DNA of 64,000 nt, taken from positions 3,968,001-4,032,000 of the forward strand of contig NZ_CP079869.1 in assembly GCF_025263265.1 (NCBI RefSeq), in the 5' to 3' direction. Each line of letters opens with the position of its first letter. Position 1 is the first letter of the stretch. Positions 36,420 through 47,783 of this stretch are shown piece after piece. The notes below the pieces were generated by a model. The model searched no databases and was not told the DNA's origin. It saw only the letters and a list, made by a program, of their open reading frames with translations. The DNA comes from Mycobacterium sp. SMC-4. GTDB taxonomy: Bacteria; Actinomycetota; Actinomycetes; Mycobacteriales; Mycobacteriaceae. The position numbers and the translations under genes were made by a program.

Positions 36420-37780
36420 CCGAAAAGCTGGTGGAACGGCTCGCGGCCATCGTCGGGTCCCGTCACGTCAGCACCGACCCCGACGTCCTCGACGGCCGCA
36501 GCGTCGACCACACCGGCCGCTACCGCGGTCGGGCCCGGGCGCTGGTGCGGCCGGGGTCGGCCGACGAGGTCGCCGCGGTGCTGCGGGCGTGCCGTGACGC
36601 CGGAGCGTTCGTGACGGTGCAGGGCGGGCGCACCTCCCTGGTGGCGGGCACCGTGCCGGAGAACGACGACGTGCTGGTGTCCACCGAACGACTTCGCGAC
36701 ATCGGCGAGGTCGACGTCGTGGAGCGGCGCGTACACGCCGGCGCCGGGGTGACCCTGGCCGACCTGCAGAAGGCAGCCGCGGCGGCCGGTCTGGTGTTCG
36801 GTGTGGACCTGGCCGCGCGCGACTCGGCCACCGTCGGGGGCATGGCCTCGACGAACGCCGGGGGCTTGCGGACGGTCTGCTACGGCGACATGGGCGATCA
36901 GGTCATCGGCCTGGACGTGGTTTTGCCGGACGGGTCGGTGCTGGCCCGGCACAGCCAGGTCCGCAGCGACAACACCGGCTACGACCTGGCGTCGCTGTTC
37001 GTCGGCGCCGAAGGCACGCTCGGCGTCATCACCGGCCTGGACCTGCGCCTGTATCCCGACCCCGGTCGGCGGGTCACCGCGGTCTGCGGTTTCGCCGACC
37101 TCGACGCACTGATCGCCATCGGCCGGATTTTCCGCGACCTGGCCGGCATCGCGGCGCTGGAACTGCTCGACGCGCGGGCAGCCGCGTTGACCGCCGAGCA
37201 CGCCGACGTGCACGCACCGGTGGCCGGCGAATGGCTGCTGCTGGTCGAACTCATCGGCGACCGCCAAGACGTGCTGACCGAGCGGCTCGCCGAGGCCCTG
37301 GCCGACGCCGAGCTGGCCGACGAGCCGGCGGTCGGCCTGGACGCCGCGGCCGCACAACGCCTGTGGCAGCTGCGCGAAGCCGTCGCCGATGTACTCGGGG
37401 TGTACGGCCCTCCCCTGAAATTCGATGTCTCGCTGCCCCTTTCGGCGATCCGTCGGTTCGCCGACGCAGCCCGGACGGTGGTCGCCGAGCACGCCCCCGA
37501 CGCCATCGCGGTGCTGTTCGGCCATATCGGTGAGGGCAACCTCCACCTCAACCTGGTGCGCTGCGCGCTCGACAAAGCCGATGAGCAGGCCCTGTACGCG
37601 GCGATGATGGCGCTGATCGCCGGGCACGGCGGAAACGTCAGCTCCGAGCACGGCGTGGGCACCCGCAAACGCGACTACCTATCGATGTCGCGGACCGCGG
37701 CGGACATCGCGGCGATGCGAACCGTGAAATCGGCGTTCGACCCGACCGGCTATCTCAACCCTGCCGTGCTGTTCGGCTAG
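36416..37780 (+). CDS. FAD-binding oxidase, GlcD / D-2-hydroxyacid dehydrogenase type
   Basis: 454 residues from GTG 36416, overlapping the nuclease-helicase stop (GTGA). FAD_binding_4 domain with TVQGGRTSLVAGTVP and VGGMASTNAGGLRTVCYGDM, then an FAD-oxidase C-terminal domain with VLFGHIGEGNLHLNLV and VSSEHGVGTRKRDYL. The GEGN-x-H and EHGVG blocks place it with D-2-hydroxyglutarate/D-lactate dehydrogenases. It is a distant paralogue of the tap-linked enzyme at 21648. Peripheral membrane or soluble; electron acceptor unknown. Confidence 0.9.
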   Translation: MTEKLVERLAAIVGSRHVSTDPDVLDGRSVDHTGRYRGRARALVRPGSADEVAAVLRACRDAGAFVTVQGGRTSLVAGTVPENDDVLVSTERLRDIGEVDVVERRVHAGAGVTLADLQKAAAAAGLVFGVDLAARDSATVGGMASTNAGGLRTVCYGDMGDQVIGLDVVLPDGSVLARHSQVRSDNTGYDLASLFVGAEGTLGVITGLDLRLYPDPGRRVTAVCGFADLDALIAIGRIFRDLAGIAALELLDARAAALTAEHADVHAPVAGEWLLLVELIGDRQDVLTERLAEALADAELADEPAVGLDAAAAQRLWQLREAVADVLGVYGPPLKFDVSLPLSAIRRFADAARTVVAEHAPDAIAVLFGHIGEGNLHLNLVRCALDKADEQALYAAMMALIAGHGGNVSSEHGVGTRKRDYLSMSRTAADIAAMRTVKSAFDPTGYLNPAVLFG

Positions 37781-37791
37781 CCTGGCGTGCA

Positions 37792-39204
37792 GTGACCAGC
37801 ATCGAAGCTGACTACCTCGTCGTCGGGGCGGGCGCCATGGGCATGGCGTTCGTCGACACCATGCTCGCCGAAACCGACGACACCGTCGTCTTGGTCGACG
37901 AGCACCACCAACCCGGCGGGCACTGGAACTCGGTCTATCCGTTCGTCCGGCTGCACCAGCCCTCGGCCTACTACGGCGTCAACTCCCAGCCGCTGCCATC
38001 GGAGCACCGCATCGACGAATCAGGTTTTAATGCCGGGTTTTTCGAGCTCGCATCCGGACACGAGGTGTGCGCCTACTACGACCAGGTGATGCGCCATCAG
38101 CTGCTGCCCACCGGCCGGTTGTCCTACTTCCCCGCATCGCGTTACCTGGGCGACCGGCGTTTCCGCACGCTGGACGGCACCGAACACACGGTCACCGTGC
38201 GGCGCCGGGTGGTCGACGCGACATATCTGCTGACCGTGGTGCAGTCGATGAGGCCGCCCCCGTTCTCCGTCGCGGCCGGTGTCGATGTCGTCACTCCCAA
38301 CGATCTGCCGCGCCGCGCCGCCGCACACCGGCACTACACGATCGTCGGTGGCGGCAAGACCGGCATGGACTGCTGTCTGTGGCTACTGCGGCACGGGGTT
38401 CCCGCCGACCGGCTGCGCTGGATCATGCCGCGCGACTCCTGGCTGCTCAACCGCGCCAACATCCAGCCCGGGACGAGTTTCTCCGAGCAGCTGCGCGCGT
38501 CGATCGGCTCCCGAATGGAGGCGATCGCCGAAGCCATCTCGATCGAGGACCTGCTGGACCGCCTGGAGGCCGACGAGAATCTGCTGCGTCTGGACCCCGG
38601 CGTGCGCCCGACGATGTACCACTGCGCGATCGTGTCGGTCGTCGAGCTCGAGCAACTGCGCCTGATCACCGATGTGGTGCGGCTGGGGCACCTGCAGCAC
38701 GCCGCCGCCGATGAGTTGATCCTGCGCGACGGGACCCTCCCGAGCGGGCGGTCGTTGTTGGTGGATTGCACCACCCAGGGCCTGCCGCGACCGCCGTCGG
38801 TACCGGTGTTCGACGGCGACCGCATGGTTCTGCAGAGTGTCCGGGGCTGTCAGCAGGTCTTCAGCGCGGCGTTCATCGCGCACGTGGAGGCGACCTACGC
38901 TGACGATGCCGTCCGCAACGACCTGTGTGCACCGATCCCGCACCCGGACGCACCGCTGGACTGGTTACGGATCCTGCGCAGCGACAACCGCGCTCAGCTG
39001 CGTTGGTTACAGGAGCCCGAGCTGATGGAGTGGTTGGGCTCGGCGCGGCTGAACGTGTTGCGCGACGTGTTTCCGCCCTTCCCCGACAAACCGCGGGTGC
39101 GGGAGAAGGCGATCGGCGCGCTGTCGGCGATGCTGCGTAAGACCAACGACCGGTTGACCGAGCTGATGGGTGAGGCGGGTCAGGACCGTGAGTGCCGACC
39201 GTAG
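37792..39204 (+). CDS. FAD/NAD(P)-binding oxidoreductase, FMO-like
   Basis: 470 residues from GTG 37792. N-terminal Rossmann FAD site [14 protein letters not shown] followed by [26 protein letters not shown], and a second dinucleotide motif in the middle, [17 protein letters not shown], the two-site layout of flavin monooxygenase-like proteins. The substrate is not predictable. It follows the GlcD-type gene after 11 bases and so belongs to the same run. Its last 25 bases overlap the 3' end of the convergent MFS pump gene. Confidence 0.82.
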   Translation: MTSIEADYLVVGAGAMGMAFVDTMLAETDDTVVLVDEHHQPGGHWNSVYPFVRLHQPSAYYGVNSQPLPSEHRIDESGFNAGFFELASGHEVCAYYDQVMRHQLLPTGRLSYFPASRYLGDRRFRTLDGTEHTVTVRRRVVDATYLLTVVQSMRPPPFSVAAGVDVVTPNDLPRRAAAHRHYTIVGGGKTGMDCCLWLLRHGVPADRLRWIMPRDSWLLNRANIQPGTSFSEQLRASIGSRMEAIAEAISIEDLLDRLEADENLLRLDPGVRPTMYHCAIVSVVELEQLRLITDVVRLGHLQHAAADELILRDGTLPSGRSLLVDCTTQGLPRPPSVPVFDGDRMVLQSVRGCQQVFSAAFIAHVEATYADDAVRNDLCAPIPHPDAPLDWLRILRSDNRAQLRWLQEPELMEWLGSARLNVLRDVFPPFPDKPRVREKAIGALSAMLRKTNDRLTELMGEAGQDRECRP

Positions 39205-40964
39205 GTGTCGGGATCCGATGGCGCCGGCCGGTGAACTGCTGAGCCGTTGACGGTGCGCTCGGCTGGCTCGTCGAGCATGCGGTCGAGGATGGCACGCCAC
39301 GCATGCCGCTCGGTGTCGGTGTCATCGGCCGCGGCGGCGGTGCCGGCGACACCGGGAGAGTCCTCGACGAGGAACTCGACGTAGTCGTCATCGTCGAGGT
39401 ATCCGACCGCACCGTCATCGTTGTCGTCGTTGTCGTCGCGGCGGGCGGCGCGCGGTGTCGGCGGCACCGGGACCGAGGAACGAACGAACACCGGGTGGGC
39501 GGACCCCAGGAAGAAGATCGCGGCGATGACACCGAACAGCGCAACGAATGCGGGCAGCAGCATGGCCTGCGACATCGCGGCGGCGAACGGCGCGTGCAGG
39601 TCGGCCGGCAACCCGCCGACCGGCGCTTCCGCGCGCGCCGGCGCGTCGACGACGCCAGGGATTTCGGCCGACAGCCGGGAGGCCATGAACGCGGCCATGC
39701 CGGCGCTGCCGACGACCGAGCCGACCTGGCGGGTGGTGTTGTAGACCCCGGAACCGGCGCCGGCCAGCTGTGCGGGCAGATTACGGGTGGCGGTCGCGGC
39801 CAGCGGCGACCAGATGAACGCCATCGCCACACCCAGCAGCGTCAGCGGCACCACCAAACGCCAGATCGGAGTCGTCGGCGTCATCTCGATCGACAGCCAC
39901 GTCACCCCGATCGCCAGCAGCGCAAAGCCGAAACCGATCACCGGCCGAGGATGTGACCGGTCGACGATCCTGCCGACGAACGGCGCGAGCACACCGGTGG
40001 CCACCGCCATCGGCGCGACCAGCACCGCGGCGCGGGTTGGGGACAGCCCGCACACCGCCTGGGCGTAGAACATCAGGGGCAACAGCATGCCGGTTGCCAC
40101 GAAACCAATGGTCGCGACACCGAGGTTGGACATCGAGAAGTCGCGGTCACCGAAGATGCGCAGCGGGATCAGCGGTTCACCGGAGTTGATGGACTGCCAA
40201 TAGAAGAACGCCGCCATCACCACCACGCCTACCGCGATCGACGCCCAGATCCACGGGGCCCAGTGGTGGGACTGCCCCTCCTGCAGGGCGAACACGATCA
40301 GGAACAGACCCACGCCCGACAACACCACACCCGGGATGTCGAACCGCTTGGTCTGCCTCGGCAGCGCCGGCACCAGCCACACCGCCAGCGCGAACCCCAG
40401 CACCCCGACGGGGACGTTGACGATGAAGATCCACGGCCATCCCAGGGTGTCGACCAGCACGCCGCCGGCCAGCGGACCCACCAACGTGGCCACCCCCGCG
40501 GTAGCACCCCATACGCTCATCGCGACACCGCGTCGATGCGCGGGAAACGTCCTGGTGATCACAGCGAGCGTCTGCGGTGTCAGCAGCGCCGCACCTACGC
40601 CCTGCACCACGCGGGCAGCCACCAGCATGCCGATCGTGTCGGCCAGTCCGCACCACAGCGACGCGAGGGTGAACACCGCCAGGCCGGCAAGGTAGACGTT
40701 CTTGGGCCCGAACCGGTCCCCCAGCCGGCCCGCCACCAGCAGCGGCACCGCATAGGCCAGCAGGTAGGCGCTGGTCACCCAGATCACCGCGTCGTAGCCG
40801 ACGTTCAGGCTCGCCATGATCGCCGGATTGGCGACCGCCACGATCGTGGCGTCGACCAGGATCATGAAGAACCCGATCAGCAGCGCCCACAGCGCATGCC
40901 ACGGGTTGGTCACCTGCGCAGGCGCAGCATCGGCGTGAGCGGGTGCGGGCAGGGGTAGCGGCAT
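39180..40964 (-). CDS. MFS drug exporter, DHA2 (14-helix) family (Rv1250-like)
   Basis: 594 residues from ATG 40964 ([12 protein letters not shown]). It has about 14 predicted helices with the DHA2 motifs: [14 protein letters not shown], the motif A region [13 protein letters not shown] and motif C-like [25 protein letters not shown]. After the last helix is a long charged C-terminal tail of about 100 residues with an acidic stretch ([20 protein letters not shown]), likely cytoplasmic. Proton-coupled efflux of drugs or lipids by family. Convergent with the oxidoreductase gene with a 25-base 3' overlap. Confidence 0.92.
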   Translation of the reverse strand: MPLPLPAPAHADAAPAQVTNPWHALWALLIGFFMILVDATIVAVANPAIMASLNVGYDAVIWVTSAYLLAYAVPLLVAGRLGDRFGPKNVYLAGLAVFTLASLWCGLADTIGMLVAARVVQGVGAALLTPQTLAVITRTFPAHRRGVAMSVWGATAGVATLVGPLAGGVLVDTLGWPWIFIVNVPVGVLGFALAVWLVPALPRQTKRFDIPGVVLSGVGLFLIVFALQEGQSHHWAPWIWASIAVGVVVMAAFFYWQSINSGEPLIPLRIFGDRDFSMSNLGVATIGFVATGMLLPLMFYAQAVCGLSPTRAAVLVAPMAVATGVLAPFVGRIVDRSHPRPVIGFGFALLAIGVTWLSIEMTPTTPIWRLVVPLTLLGVAMAFIWSPLAATATRNLPAQLAGAGSGVYNTTRQVGSVVGSAGMAAFMASRLSAEIPGVVDAPARAEAPVGGLPADLHAPFAAAMSQAMLLPAFVALFGVIAAIFFLGSAHPVFVRSSVPVPPTPRAARRDDNDDNDDGAVGYLDDDDYVEFLVEDSPGVAGTAAAADDTDTERHAWRAILDRMLDEPAERTVNGSAVHRPAPSDPDTYGRHSRS

Positions 40965-41065
40965 CACAGAACTCGGAACAAGGGATGGGGACGACGAACA
41001 GTCCGGCACGACGGTACGGGTGCGCCGAAGACCGGACAAGTCCCCCGCGACCGACGACGACTCGG

Positions 41066-42316
41066 TCAGCCGTGCCTGGCAACGGCGGGCTCGACCGCGT
41101 CGTCGCGGCTCACGACCTTGTGCGAGCCGGTCGCCAACAGCGCGAGCAACGCCAGTGACACCCCGGAAGCCATCACCAGCGCCATGGCCAGCTCATCGTT
41201 GCCGAGGATGCCGACCAACGGCGCCACGGCCGCACCGGCGCCGAACTGTACGGCGCCCAGCAACGCGGCAGCGGTACCGGCGGCGTCGGGGTGGCGGGTC
41301 AGCGCCACCGCCGGCGCGTTGGGGATCACCAGGCCCATGGCGCCCAGGATCGCCCACACCGGGACCACGAACCCGACCACGCCACCGATCCCGGTGGACG
41401 CCAGTGCGACGAACACCAGACCGGCCACGACGGCGGCCGCCAGCGCCCACACCATGATCTGCTGCGGCGCGTAACGGCGTAGCAGCAACACGTTGCACTG
41501 CGTGGTCCCGATGAGGGCCACCGCGCCGGCGCCGAACACCAGCGCGAACGCGGTCTGGCCGAGTCCGAACCGCCCCTGCAGCACGAACGACGCACCGGCG
41601 ATGTAGGCGAACAGCCCGGACATACCGAGCGCGCCGACCAGCACCAGGATGACGAACCGGATGTCACGCAGCAGTTCCAGATAGGTCAGCGTGATCGCGC
41701 GTGCCCGCAGCGGTCGACGGTGGTCGACCGCCAGCGTCTCCGGCAGCGCGAGCGCCGCCATCACCAGCAGCGCCGCCGCCGCCACGACCAGCGCGGCGAA
41801 CACCCAGTGCCAGGATCCGTGCACCAGCACCGCCGCGCCCAGCGACGGCGCCAGCACCGGGGCCACCCCGAGCACCAGCATCAGCCGGGACATCACGGTG
41901 GCAGCCACCGAATCGGCATACAGGTCACCCACCACGGCGATGGCCACCACCATCGCGGCGGCCGCACCCATTCCCTGGAGGCCACGCGCGATCCCCAGCA
42001 TTGTGATGTCGGTGGCGAACATGCACCACAGCGAGGCCAGCATGTGCAGCACGATTCCGGCCATCAGGGGTTTGCGACGCCCCAGCGAGTCCGACAGCGG
42101 ACCGACGATCAGCTGGCCCAGCGCCAGCCCGGCCAGTGTGCCGGTGAGCGTCAGCTGCACCACCGACGAGGAGACCGCCAATTCCTCGGCGATCTTCGGC
42201 AGCGCCGGCAGGTACATGTCGATGGTCAGCGGTCCCAGGGCAACCAGAAGGCCGAGCACCACGATCATCCGGGTCCGTCCCGGCTGCCTCACGTCCACGT
42301 CAGGGGATACTGCCAT
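41066..42316 (-). CDS. Bcr/CflA-family MFS multidrug efflux transporter
   Basis: 416 residues with about twelve helices. The Bcr/CflA signatures are [19 protein letters not shown] in helix 1, [17 protein letters not shown] (motif A) and [19 protein letters not shown]. The family exports bicyclomycin, chloramphenicol, sulfonamides or cysteine. Its start lies about 100 bases upstream of nothing else on this strand; the DHA2 gene downstream on the same strand begins 102 bases after its stop, so the two pumps might share a transcript. Confidence 0.93.
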   Translation of the reverse strand: MAVSPDVDVRQPGRTRMIVVLGLLVALGPLTIDMYLPALPKIAEELAVSSSVVQLTLTGTLAGLALGQLIVGPLSDSLGRRKPLMAGIVLHMLASLWCMFATDITMLGIARGLQGMGAAAAMVVAIAVVGDLYADSVAATVMSRLMLVLGVAPVLAPSLGAAVLVHGSWHWVFAALVVAAAALLVMAALALPETLAVDHRRPLRARAITLTYLELLRDIRFVILVLVGALGMSGLFAYIAGASFVLQGRFGLGQTAFALVFGAGAVALIGTTQCNVLLLRRYAPQQIMVWALAAAVVAGLVFVALASTGIGGVVGFVVPVWAILGAMGLVIPNAPAVALTRHPDAAGTAAALLGAVQFGAGAAVAPLVGILGNDELAMALVMASGVSLALLALLATGSHKVVSRDDAVEPAVARHG

Positions 42317-42483
42317 GAATTTGATTAGCGACGCTTTCCATTTATTTCTTCCCGAATCCGCAGACCGTGACCGTGATCACGCCGGGCACCCCGGCCGGCC
42401 GCTCAGGCGTTGACCGGTCAGTCGCGGCCACCCATTAGCCTGGGAGTGAGCAGCCGCCGAGGTTGATACAGGAGGGGCGACCG

Positions 42484-43227
42484 ATGAGGGCCCGATCACG
42501 TACCAAGAGCAAGGACCCGGCTGTCCAGAACGAAGATCCCGGTGCCGCCGCCAAGGTGCTGTCGCGGATCATCGAGCGGGGCGCCCGGGTGCAGGGCCCG
42601 GCGGTGAAGGCTTACGTCGAGCGGTTGCGTGCCGACCGGCCCGGCGCTACGCCGGCCGACCTGATCGCCGTGCTCGACAAGCGCTACCAGGCCGCGGTGA
42701 TGGCCAGCGGCGTTGCGGTCGGCTCGGCCGCGGCCTTCCCCGGCATCGGGACGCTGATGGCGATGTCGGCGGTGGCCGGCGAGACGGTGGTGTTCCTGGA
42801 GGCCACCTCGCTGTACGTGCTGGCGATGGCCGAGGTGTACGGCGTGCCGATCGACGAACGCGAACGCCGCCGTGCGTTGGTACTCGCGGTCCTGGTCGGA
42901 GACGACAGCAAGCGCGCCGTCGGCGACCTGCTCGGGTCCCGACGCACCAGTGGCGGCTGGCTCTCCGACGGCGCGGCATCGCTGCCGCTGCCCGCGCTCT
43001 CACAGCTGAACACCCGATTGTTGCGGTATTTCGTCAAGCGCTACACCCTCAAGCGCGGGGCGATCGCATTCGGAAAGCTGATGCCGGTCGGGGTCGGCGC
43101 GGTCGTTGGCGGTGTCGGTAATCGCCTGATGGGCAACAAGATTGTGGCCAATGCGCACTCCGCCTTCGGGGAGCCGCCGCAACGCTGGCCGTCAACTCTG
43201 CACCTGGTGCCCGTGCAGAGTTCCTGA
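42484..43227 (+). CDS. Conserved membrane-associated protein (Rv1249c-like)
   Basis: 247 residues from ATG 42484, preceded by GGAGGGG about 8 bases upstream. A central hydrophobic Gly/Ala-rich region (VMASGVAVGSAAAFPGIGTLMAMSAV) and a second (LMPVGVGAVVGGVGNRLMG) suggest membrane insertion; the Ala-Pro-Gly-Ile-Gly pattern resembles EcsC-like proteins. The position immediately upstream of kgd matches Rv1249c. Function unknown; cotranscription with kgd is possible but a 164-base gap with its own promoter-like elements (TAGCCTTTATAC near 43280) separates them. Confidence 0.82.
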   Translation: MRARSRTKSKDPAVQNEDPGAAAKVLSRIIERGARVQGPAVKAYVERLRADRPGATPADLIAVLDKRYQAAVMASGVAVGSAAAFPGIGTLMAMSAVAGETVVFLEATSLYVLAMAEVYGVPIDERERRRALVLAVLVGDDSKRAVGDLLGSRRTSGGWLSDGAASLPLPALSQLNTRLLRYFVKRYTLKRGAIAFGKLMPVGVGAVVGGVGNRLMGNKIVANAHSAFGEPPQRWPSTLHLVPVQSS

Positions 43228-43391
43228 ACGGTTCTTGCGGTGGTTGCCGTTGGGTGCTCCGGCGATCGGCAGAAGCGCTAGCCTTTATACGGCGGACAAG
43301 CGGGGTACCCGCACTCCAGGGTTGAGATTGAGGTGGCCGGCTGCCACTGGCGGCGCAGGCCGGAAGCGAAGAATTGAGGCGAACAGCAGCC

Positions 43392-46300
43392 GTGAATTCA
43401 CCTTCACCATTCGGTCAGAACGAGTGGTTGGTCGAAGAGATGTACCGCAAGTTCCGCGAGGACCCCTCGTCGGTGGACCCGAGTTGGCACGAGTTCCTCG
43501 TCGACTACAGCCCGGAACCCGCCACCGACGTCGCCACAAGCGGCAACGGCACCCCCTCCTCGGCACCGACCGCGCCCCCCGAGCCGGCACCGGCGCCGCC
43601 ACCGAAGTCCTCGGCCGGCAACGGCGCCGCCAGCCCGAGCGCGAAGAAGACCGGCCCGGACAAGCCCAAGCCGGCGCAGGAGGCTCCGTCGCGCATGTCC
43701 ACATCGTCGAGGTCGTCGAGCAAGACCTCCGACGGGTCAGCTGACAAGGCCCCGGCCAAGTCAGCGGAGAAGTCGTCGGACAAGACCTCGGACTCGTCGC
43801 CGAAGAAGGGCGCCGATTCCAAGCCGGCTGCGCCGAAGAGCGCCGACACCTCGCCGGACTCCGACGGCGACGAGACCACGGTGTTGCGCGGCGCGGCCGC
43901 CGCCGTGGTGAAGAACATGAACGCCTCGCGTGACGTGCCGACGGCCACCAGTGTGCGTGCCATCCCAGCCAAGGCGATGATCGACAACCGCATCGTGATC
44001 AACAATCACCTCAAGCGCACCCGCGGCGGCAAGATCTCGTTCACCCACCTGCTCGGCTACGCGATCGTGCAGGCGGTCAAGAAATTCCCGAACATGAACC
44101 GGCACTTCGCCGAGGTCGACGGCAAGCCGGCCGCGGTCACGCCGGCGCACACCAACCTGGGCCTGGCCATCGACCTGCAGGGCAAGGACGGCAAGCGGAC
44201 CCTGGTGGTCGCGTCGATCAAGAACTGCGAGACCATGCGGTTCGGGCAGTTCATCGCGGCCTACGAGGACATCGTGCGCCGGGCCCGCGACGGCAAGCTC
44301 ACCGCCGAAGACTTTGGCGGCGTGACGATCTCGTTGACCAACCCGGGCACCATCGGGACCGTGCACTCGGTGCCGCGGCTGATGCAGGGCCAGGGTGCGA
44401 TCATCGGCGCCGGCGCCATGGAGTATCCCGCAGAGTTCCAGGGTGCCAGCGAAGAGCGCATCGCCGAGCTCGGCGTCGGCAAGCTGATGACGCTGACATC
44501 GACCTACGACCACCGCATCATCCAGGGCGCGGAGTCCGGGGACTTCCTGCGGACCATTCACCAGCTGCTGCTCGACGACGAGTTCTACGACGAGATCTTC
44601 CGCGAGCTCGGAATCCCGTATGAGCCAGTGCGCTGGCGCATCGACAACCCCGACTCCATCGAGGACAAGAACGCCCGCGTCATCGAGCTGATCGCGGCCT
44701 ACCGCAACCGCGGGCACCTGATGGCCGACATCGACCCGCTGCGGCTGGACAACACCCGCTTCCGCAGTCACCCCGACCTCGATGTCAACACCCACGGCCT
44801 GACGTTGTGGGACCTCGACCGCGAGTTCAAGGTCAACGGCTTCGCCGGGATGCAGCACAAGAAGTTGCGCGACATCCTGGGGCTGCTGCGCGACGCGTAC
44901 TGCCGGCACATCGGCGTCGAGTACACCCACATCCTGGAGCCCGAGCAGCAGCAGTGGCTGCAGGACCGTGTCGAGATCAAGCACGAGAAGCCCACTGTCG
45001 CCGAGCAGAAGTACATCCTGAGCAAACTCAACGCGGCCGAGGCCTTCGAGACCTTCCTGCAGACCAAATACGTTGGACAGAAACGATTCTCACTGGAAGG
45101 CGCCGAGACCGTCATCCCGATGATGGACGCCGCGATCGACCAGTGCGCCGAGCACGGACTCAACGAGGTCGTCATCGGCATGCCGCACCGCGGCCGGCTC
45201 AACGTTCTGGCCAACATCGTCGGCAAGCCCTACAGCCAGATCTTCACCGAGTTCGAGGGCAACCTGAACCCCTCGCAGGCGCACGGTTCCGGCGACGTCA
45301 AGTACCACCTGGGTGCCACCGGCACCTACATCCAGATGTTCGGTGACAACGACATCTCGGTGTCGCTGGTGGCCAATCCCAGCCACCTGGAAGCGGTCGA
45401 CCCTGTCCTGGTCGGGCTGGTGCGCGCCAAGCAGGATCTGCTCGACGCCGGTGACACCGACGCCGAGGACGCCGGGAACTTCCCGGTCGTGCCGATGATG
45501 CTGCACGGGGACGCGGCATTCGCCGGTCAGGGAGTCGTGGCCGAGACGCTGAACCTGGCGCTGCTGCGCGGCTACCGCACCGGCGGCACCATCCACATCA
45601 TCGTCAACAACCAGATCGGCTTCACCACCTCGCCGACCGATTCGCGCTCCTCGGAGTACTGCACCGACGTGGCCAAGATGATCGGTGCACCGATCTTCCA
45701 CGTCAACGGCGACGACCCCGAGGCCTGCGTCTGGGTGGCCAAGCTGGCCGTCGATTTCCGGCAGAAGTTCAAGAAGGACGTCATCATCGACATGCTCTGC
45801 TACCGCAGGCGGGGCCACAACGAGGGTGACGACCCGTCGATGACCCAGCCGACGATGTACGACGTCATCGACACCAAGCGCGGGGTCCGCAAGACCTACA
45901 CCGAAGCGCTGATCGGGCGCGGCGACATCTCTATGAAGGAAGCCGAAGACGCCCTGCGCGACTACCAAGGCCAACTCGAGCGGGTCTTCAACGAGGTCCG
46001 CGAACTGGAGAAACACGCCATCGGACCCAGCAGTTCGGTGGAGTCCGATCAGATGGTGCCCGCCGGGATGAAGACCGCGGTGGAGAAGTCGCTGCTCCAG
46101 CGCATCGGTGACGCGCACCTGTCGTATCCGGAGGACTTCAGCGTCCACCCGCGGGTCAAGCCGGTGCTGGAGAAGCGCCGCGAGATGGCCTACGAGGGCA
46201 AGGTCGACTGGGCGTTCGCCGAGTTGCTGGCCCTGGGCTCGTTCCTGGCCGAGGGCCGCGCCATCCGGTTGACCGGACAAGACACCCGCCGCGGCACGTT

Positions 46301-47261
46301 CACCCAGCGCCATTCGGTGATCATCGACCGCAAGTCCGGCCAGGAGTTCACCCCGCTGCAGTTGCTGACCGTCGACCCCGACGGCAACCCCACCGGCGGC
46401 AAGTTCATGGTGTACGACTCGGCGCTCTCGGAGTTCGCCGCGGTGGGCTTCGAGTACGGCTACTCGGTGGGCAACCCCGACGCGCTGGTGCTCTGGGAAG
46501 CGCAGTTCGGCGACTTCGTCAACGGCGCACAGTCGATCATCGACGAGTTCATCAGCTCCGGAGAGGCCAAGTGGGGCCAGCTTTCCGATGTGGTGCTCCT
46601 GCTCCCGCACGGCCACGAGGGCCAGGGACCCGACCACACCTCGGGCCGCATCGAGCGCTTCCTGCAGCTGTGGGCGGAGGGCTCGATGACCATCGCGGTG
46701 CCCTCGACCCCGGCCAACTACTTCCACCTGTTGCGTCGCCACGGTCTCGACGGGATCCACCGCCCGTTGATCGTGTTCACCCCGAAGTCGATGTTGCGCA
46801 ACAAGGCGGCGGTCAGCGATCTGACGGAGTTCACCGAGAACAAGTTCCGCTCGGTGATCGAGGAACCCACCTACACCGACGGCACCGGAGACCGCTCGAA
46901 GGTGTCCCGGGTGCTGATGACCAGCGGCAAGCTGTACTACGAGCTGGCGGCGCGCAAGAAGAAGGACGAACGCGACGACGTGGCGATCGTGCGCCTCGAG
47001 CAGCTGGCGCCGCTACCCCGACGCCGGTTGGCCGAGACCATCGATCGCTATCCGAACGCCGAAGAGCGGTTCTGGGTGCAGGAGGAGCCGGCCAATCAGG
47101 GCGCATGGCCGACGCTGGGTCTGACGCTGCCCGAGCTGCTGCCGGACCACTTCAGCGGGATCAAGCGGATCTCGCGGCGGGCGATGTCGGCGCCGTCCTC
47201 GGGCTCGTCGAAGGTACACGCGGTCGAGCAGCAGGAGATCATCGACGAGGCGTTCGGCTGA
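43392..47261 (+). CDS. kgd: Multifunctional 2-oxoglutarate metabolism enzyme Kgd (SucA-type E1 with fused E2 domain)
   Basis: 1289 residues from GTG 43392; N-terminus [21 protein letters not shown] is the GarA/E1-binding helix of Kgd. An extended linker rich in Ser, Lys, Ala and Pro (about residues 42-165) follows, then a succinyltransferase-like E2 domain with the catalytic DHRIIQG, then the ThDP-dependent decarboxylase ([20 protein letters not shown], the ThDP GDD...NNQIGF region, [12 protein letters not shown]). It has 2-oxoglutarate decarboxylase, dehydrogenase E1 and HOAS synthase activities in the mycobacterial TCA cycle. The linker makes it about 58 residues longer than the M. tuberculosis protein; the rest is strongly conserved. 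Confidence 0.97.
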   Translation: MNSPSPFGQNEWLVEEMYRKFREDPSSVDPSWHEFLVDYSPEPATDVATSGNGTPSSAPTAPPEPAPAPPPKSSAGNGAASPSAKKTGPDKPKPAQEAPSRMSTSSRSSSKTSDGSADKAPAKSAEKSSDKTSDSSPKKGADSKPAAPKSADTSPDSDGDETTVLRGAAAAVVKNMNASRDVPTATSVRAIPAKAMIDNRIVINNHLKRTRGGKISFTHLLGYAIVQAVKKFPNMNRHFAEVDGKPAAVTPAHTNLGLAIDLQGKDGKRTLVVASIKNCETMRFGQFIAAYEDIVRRARDGKLTAEDFGGVTISLTNPGTIGTVHSVPRLMQGQGAIIGAGAMEYPAEFQGASEERIAELGVGKLMTLTSTYDHRIIQGAESGDFLRTIHQLLLDDEFYDEIFRELGIPYEPVRWRIDNPDSIEDKNARVIELIAAYRNRGHLMADIDPLRLDNTRFRSHPDLDVNTHGLTLWDLDREFKVNGFAGMQHKKLRDILGLLRDAYCRHIGVEYTHILEPEQQQWLQDRVEIKHEKPTVAEQKYILSKLNAAEAFETFLQTKYVGQKRFSLEGAETVIPMMDAAIDQCAEHGLNEVVIGMPHRGRLNVLANIVGKPYSQIFTEFEGNLNPSQAHGSGDVKYHLGATGTYIQMFGDNDISVSLVANPSHLEAVDPVLVGLVRAKQDLLDAGDTDAEDAGNFPVVPMMLHGDAAFAGQGVVAETLNLALLRGYRTGGTIHIIVNNQIGFTTSPTDSRSSEYCTDVAKMIGAPIFHVNGDDPEACVWVAKLAVDFRQKFKKDVIIDMLCYRRRGHNEGDDPSMTQPTMYDVIDTKRGVRKTYTEALIGRGDISMKEAEDALRDYQGQLERVFNEVRELEKHAIGPSSSVESDQMVPAGMKTAVEKSLLQRIGDAHLSYPEDFSVHPRVKPVLEKRREMAYEGKVDWAFAELLALGSFLAEGRAIRLTGQDTRRGTFTQRHSVIIDRKSGQEFTPLQLLTVDPDGNPTGGKFMVYDSALSEFAAVGFEYGYSVGNPDALVLWEAQFGDFVNGAQSIIDEFISSGEAKWGQLSDVVLLLPHGHEGQGPDHTSGRIERFLQLWAEGSMTIAVPSTPANYFHLLRRHGLDGIHRPLIVFTPKSMLRNKAAVSDLTEFTENKFRSVIEEPTYTDGTGDRSKVSRVLMTSGKLYYELAARKKKDERDDVAIVRLEQLAPLPRRRLAETIDRYPNAEERFWVQEEPANQGAWPTLGLTLPELLPDHFSGIKRISRRAMSAPSSGSSKVHAVEQQEIIDEAFG

Positions 47262-47265
47262 CCCC

Positions 47266-47290
47266 GCCGCCGGCCGGCGTCTGCGGCGGC
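47266..47290. terminator. GC-rich hairpin between kgd and the convergent DUF732 gene
   Basis: GCCGCCG (47266-47272) pairs with CGGCGGC (47284-47290) around an 11-base loop. It starts 4 bases after the kgd stop and could end transcription from both sides. No U-tract is present, as is common in mycobacteria. Confidence 0.4.
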
Positions 47291-47662
47291 TCAGCCGAAG
47301 AACGAGAGCGGACGCCCATCGGTCAATGCGGTGACCGCGCGCGGACAGAAGATCTGGATCGCCAACCCGGTGAAGATGGTCGCCGGCCCCAACGGCCTCC
47401 CGATCGCGTCGGCGACCTGAGCCGCCACGTTGGCGGCGTTCTGACCAGGTTCGACCAGCAGCGGGCACACCGACTGGCCGACCCGCACCGCGGTGGCTTC
47501 GTCGACGACTCCGATGCCGGAGTCGCGCAGCGCGGCCAGGAACACATCGGCTCCGGTGGCGGTGTCGGCCTGGGCCGGCACCGCGGTCATCATGGCCCCG
47601 GTGATTGCCACCGACGCGATCAGCGACACCGCAGCTGTGTACTTCGCCCTCGTGAGGTTCAT
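47291..47662 (-). CDS. Secreted DUF732-family protein
   Basis: 123 residues from ATG 47662 (MNLTRAKYTAAVS). A cleavable signal peptide ends near AVPAQADT. The mature part is about 90 residues with two cysteines (SVCPLL, IFCPRA) placed for a disulfide and the block VRVGQSVCPLL...AAQVADA, the pattern of DUF732 small secreted proteins found throughout mycobacteria. Function unknown. Convergent with kgd and divergent from the SDR genes. Confidence 0.8.
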   Translation of the reverse strand: MNLTRAKYTAAVSLIASVAITGAMMTAVPAQADTATGADVFLAALRDSGIGVVDEATAVRVGQSVCPLLVEPGQNAANVAAQVADAIGRPLGPATIFTGLAIQIFCPRAVTALTDGRPLSFFG

Positions 47663-47783
47663 GCTGTGTCTGTCGTCCGGCACCGCTGCGGCATTACCCG
47701 GGCCGGCCCAGTGCAGCCCTGACATACGCGGGACCGCAGGTACCGACTAGCCTCGACCGAGTCAACCGTCGCAAGGAGTGGAT

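Noticed and set aside
42361..42390. CGTGATCACG palindrome upstream of the Bcr/CflA gene as an operator
   Set aside because: Only 10 bp, no regulator gene nearby, and such short palindromes are common in this composition.
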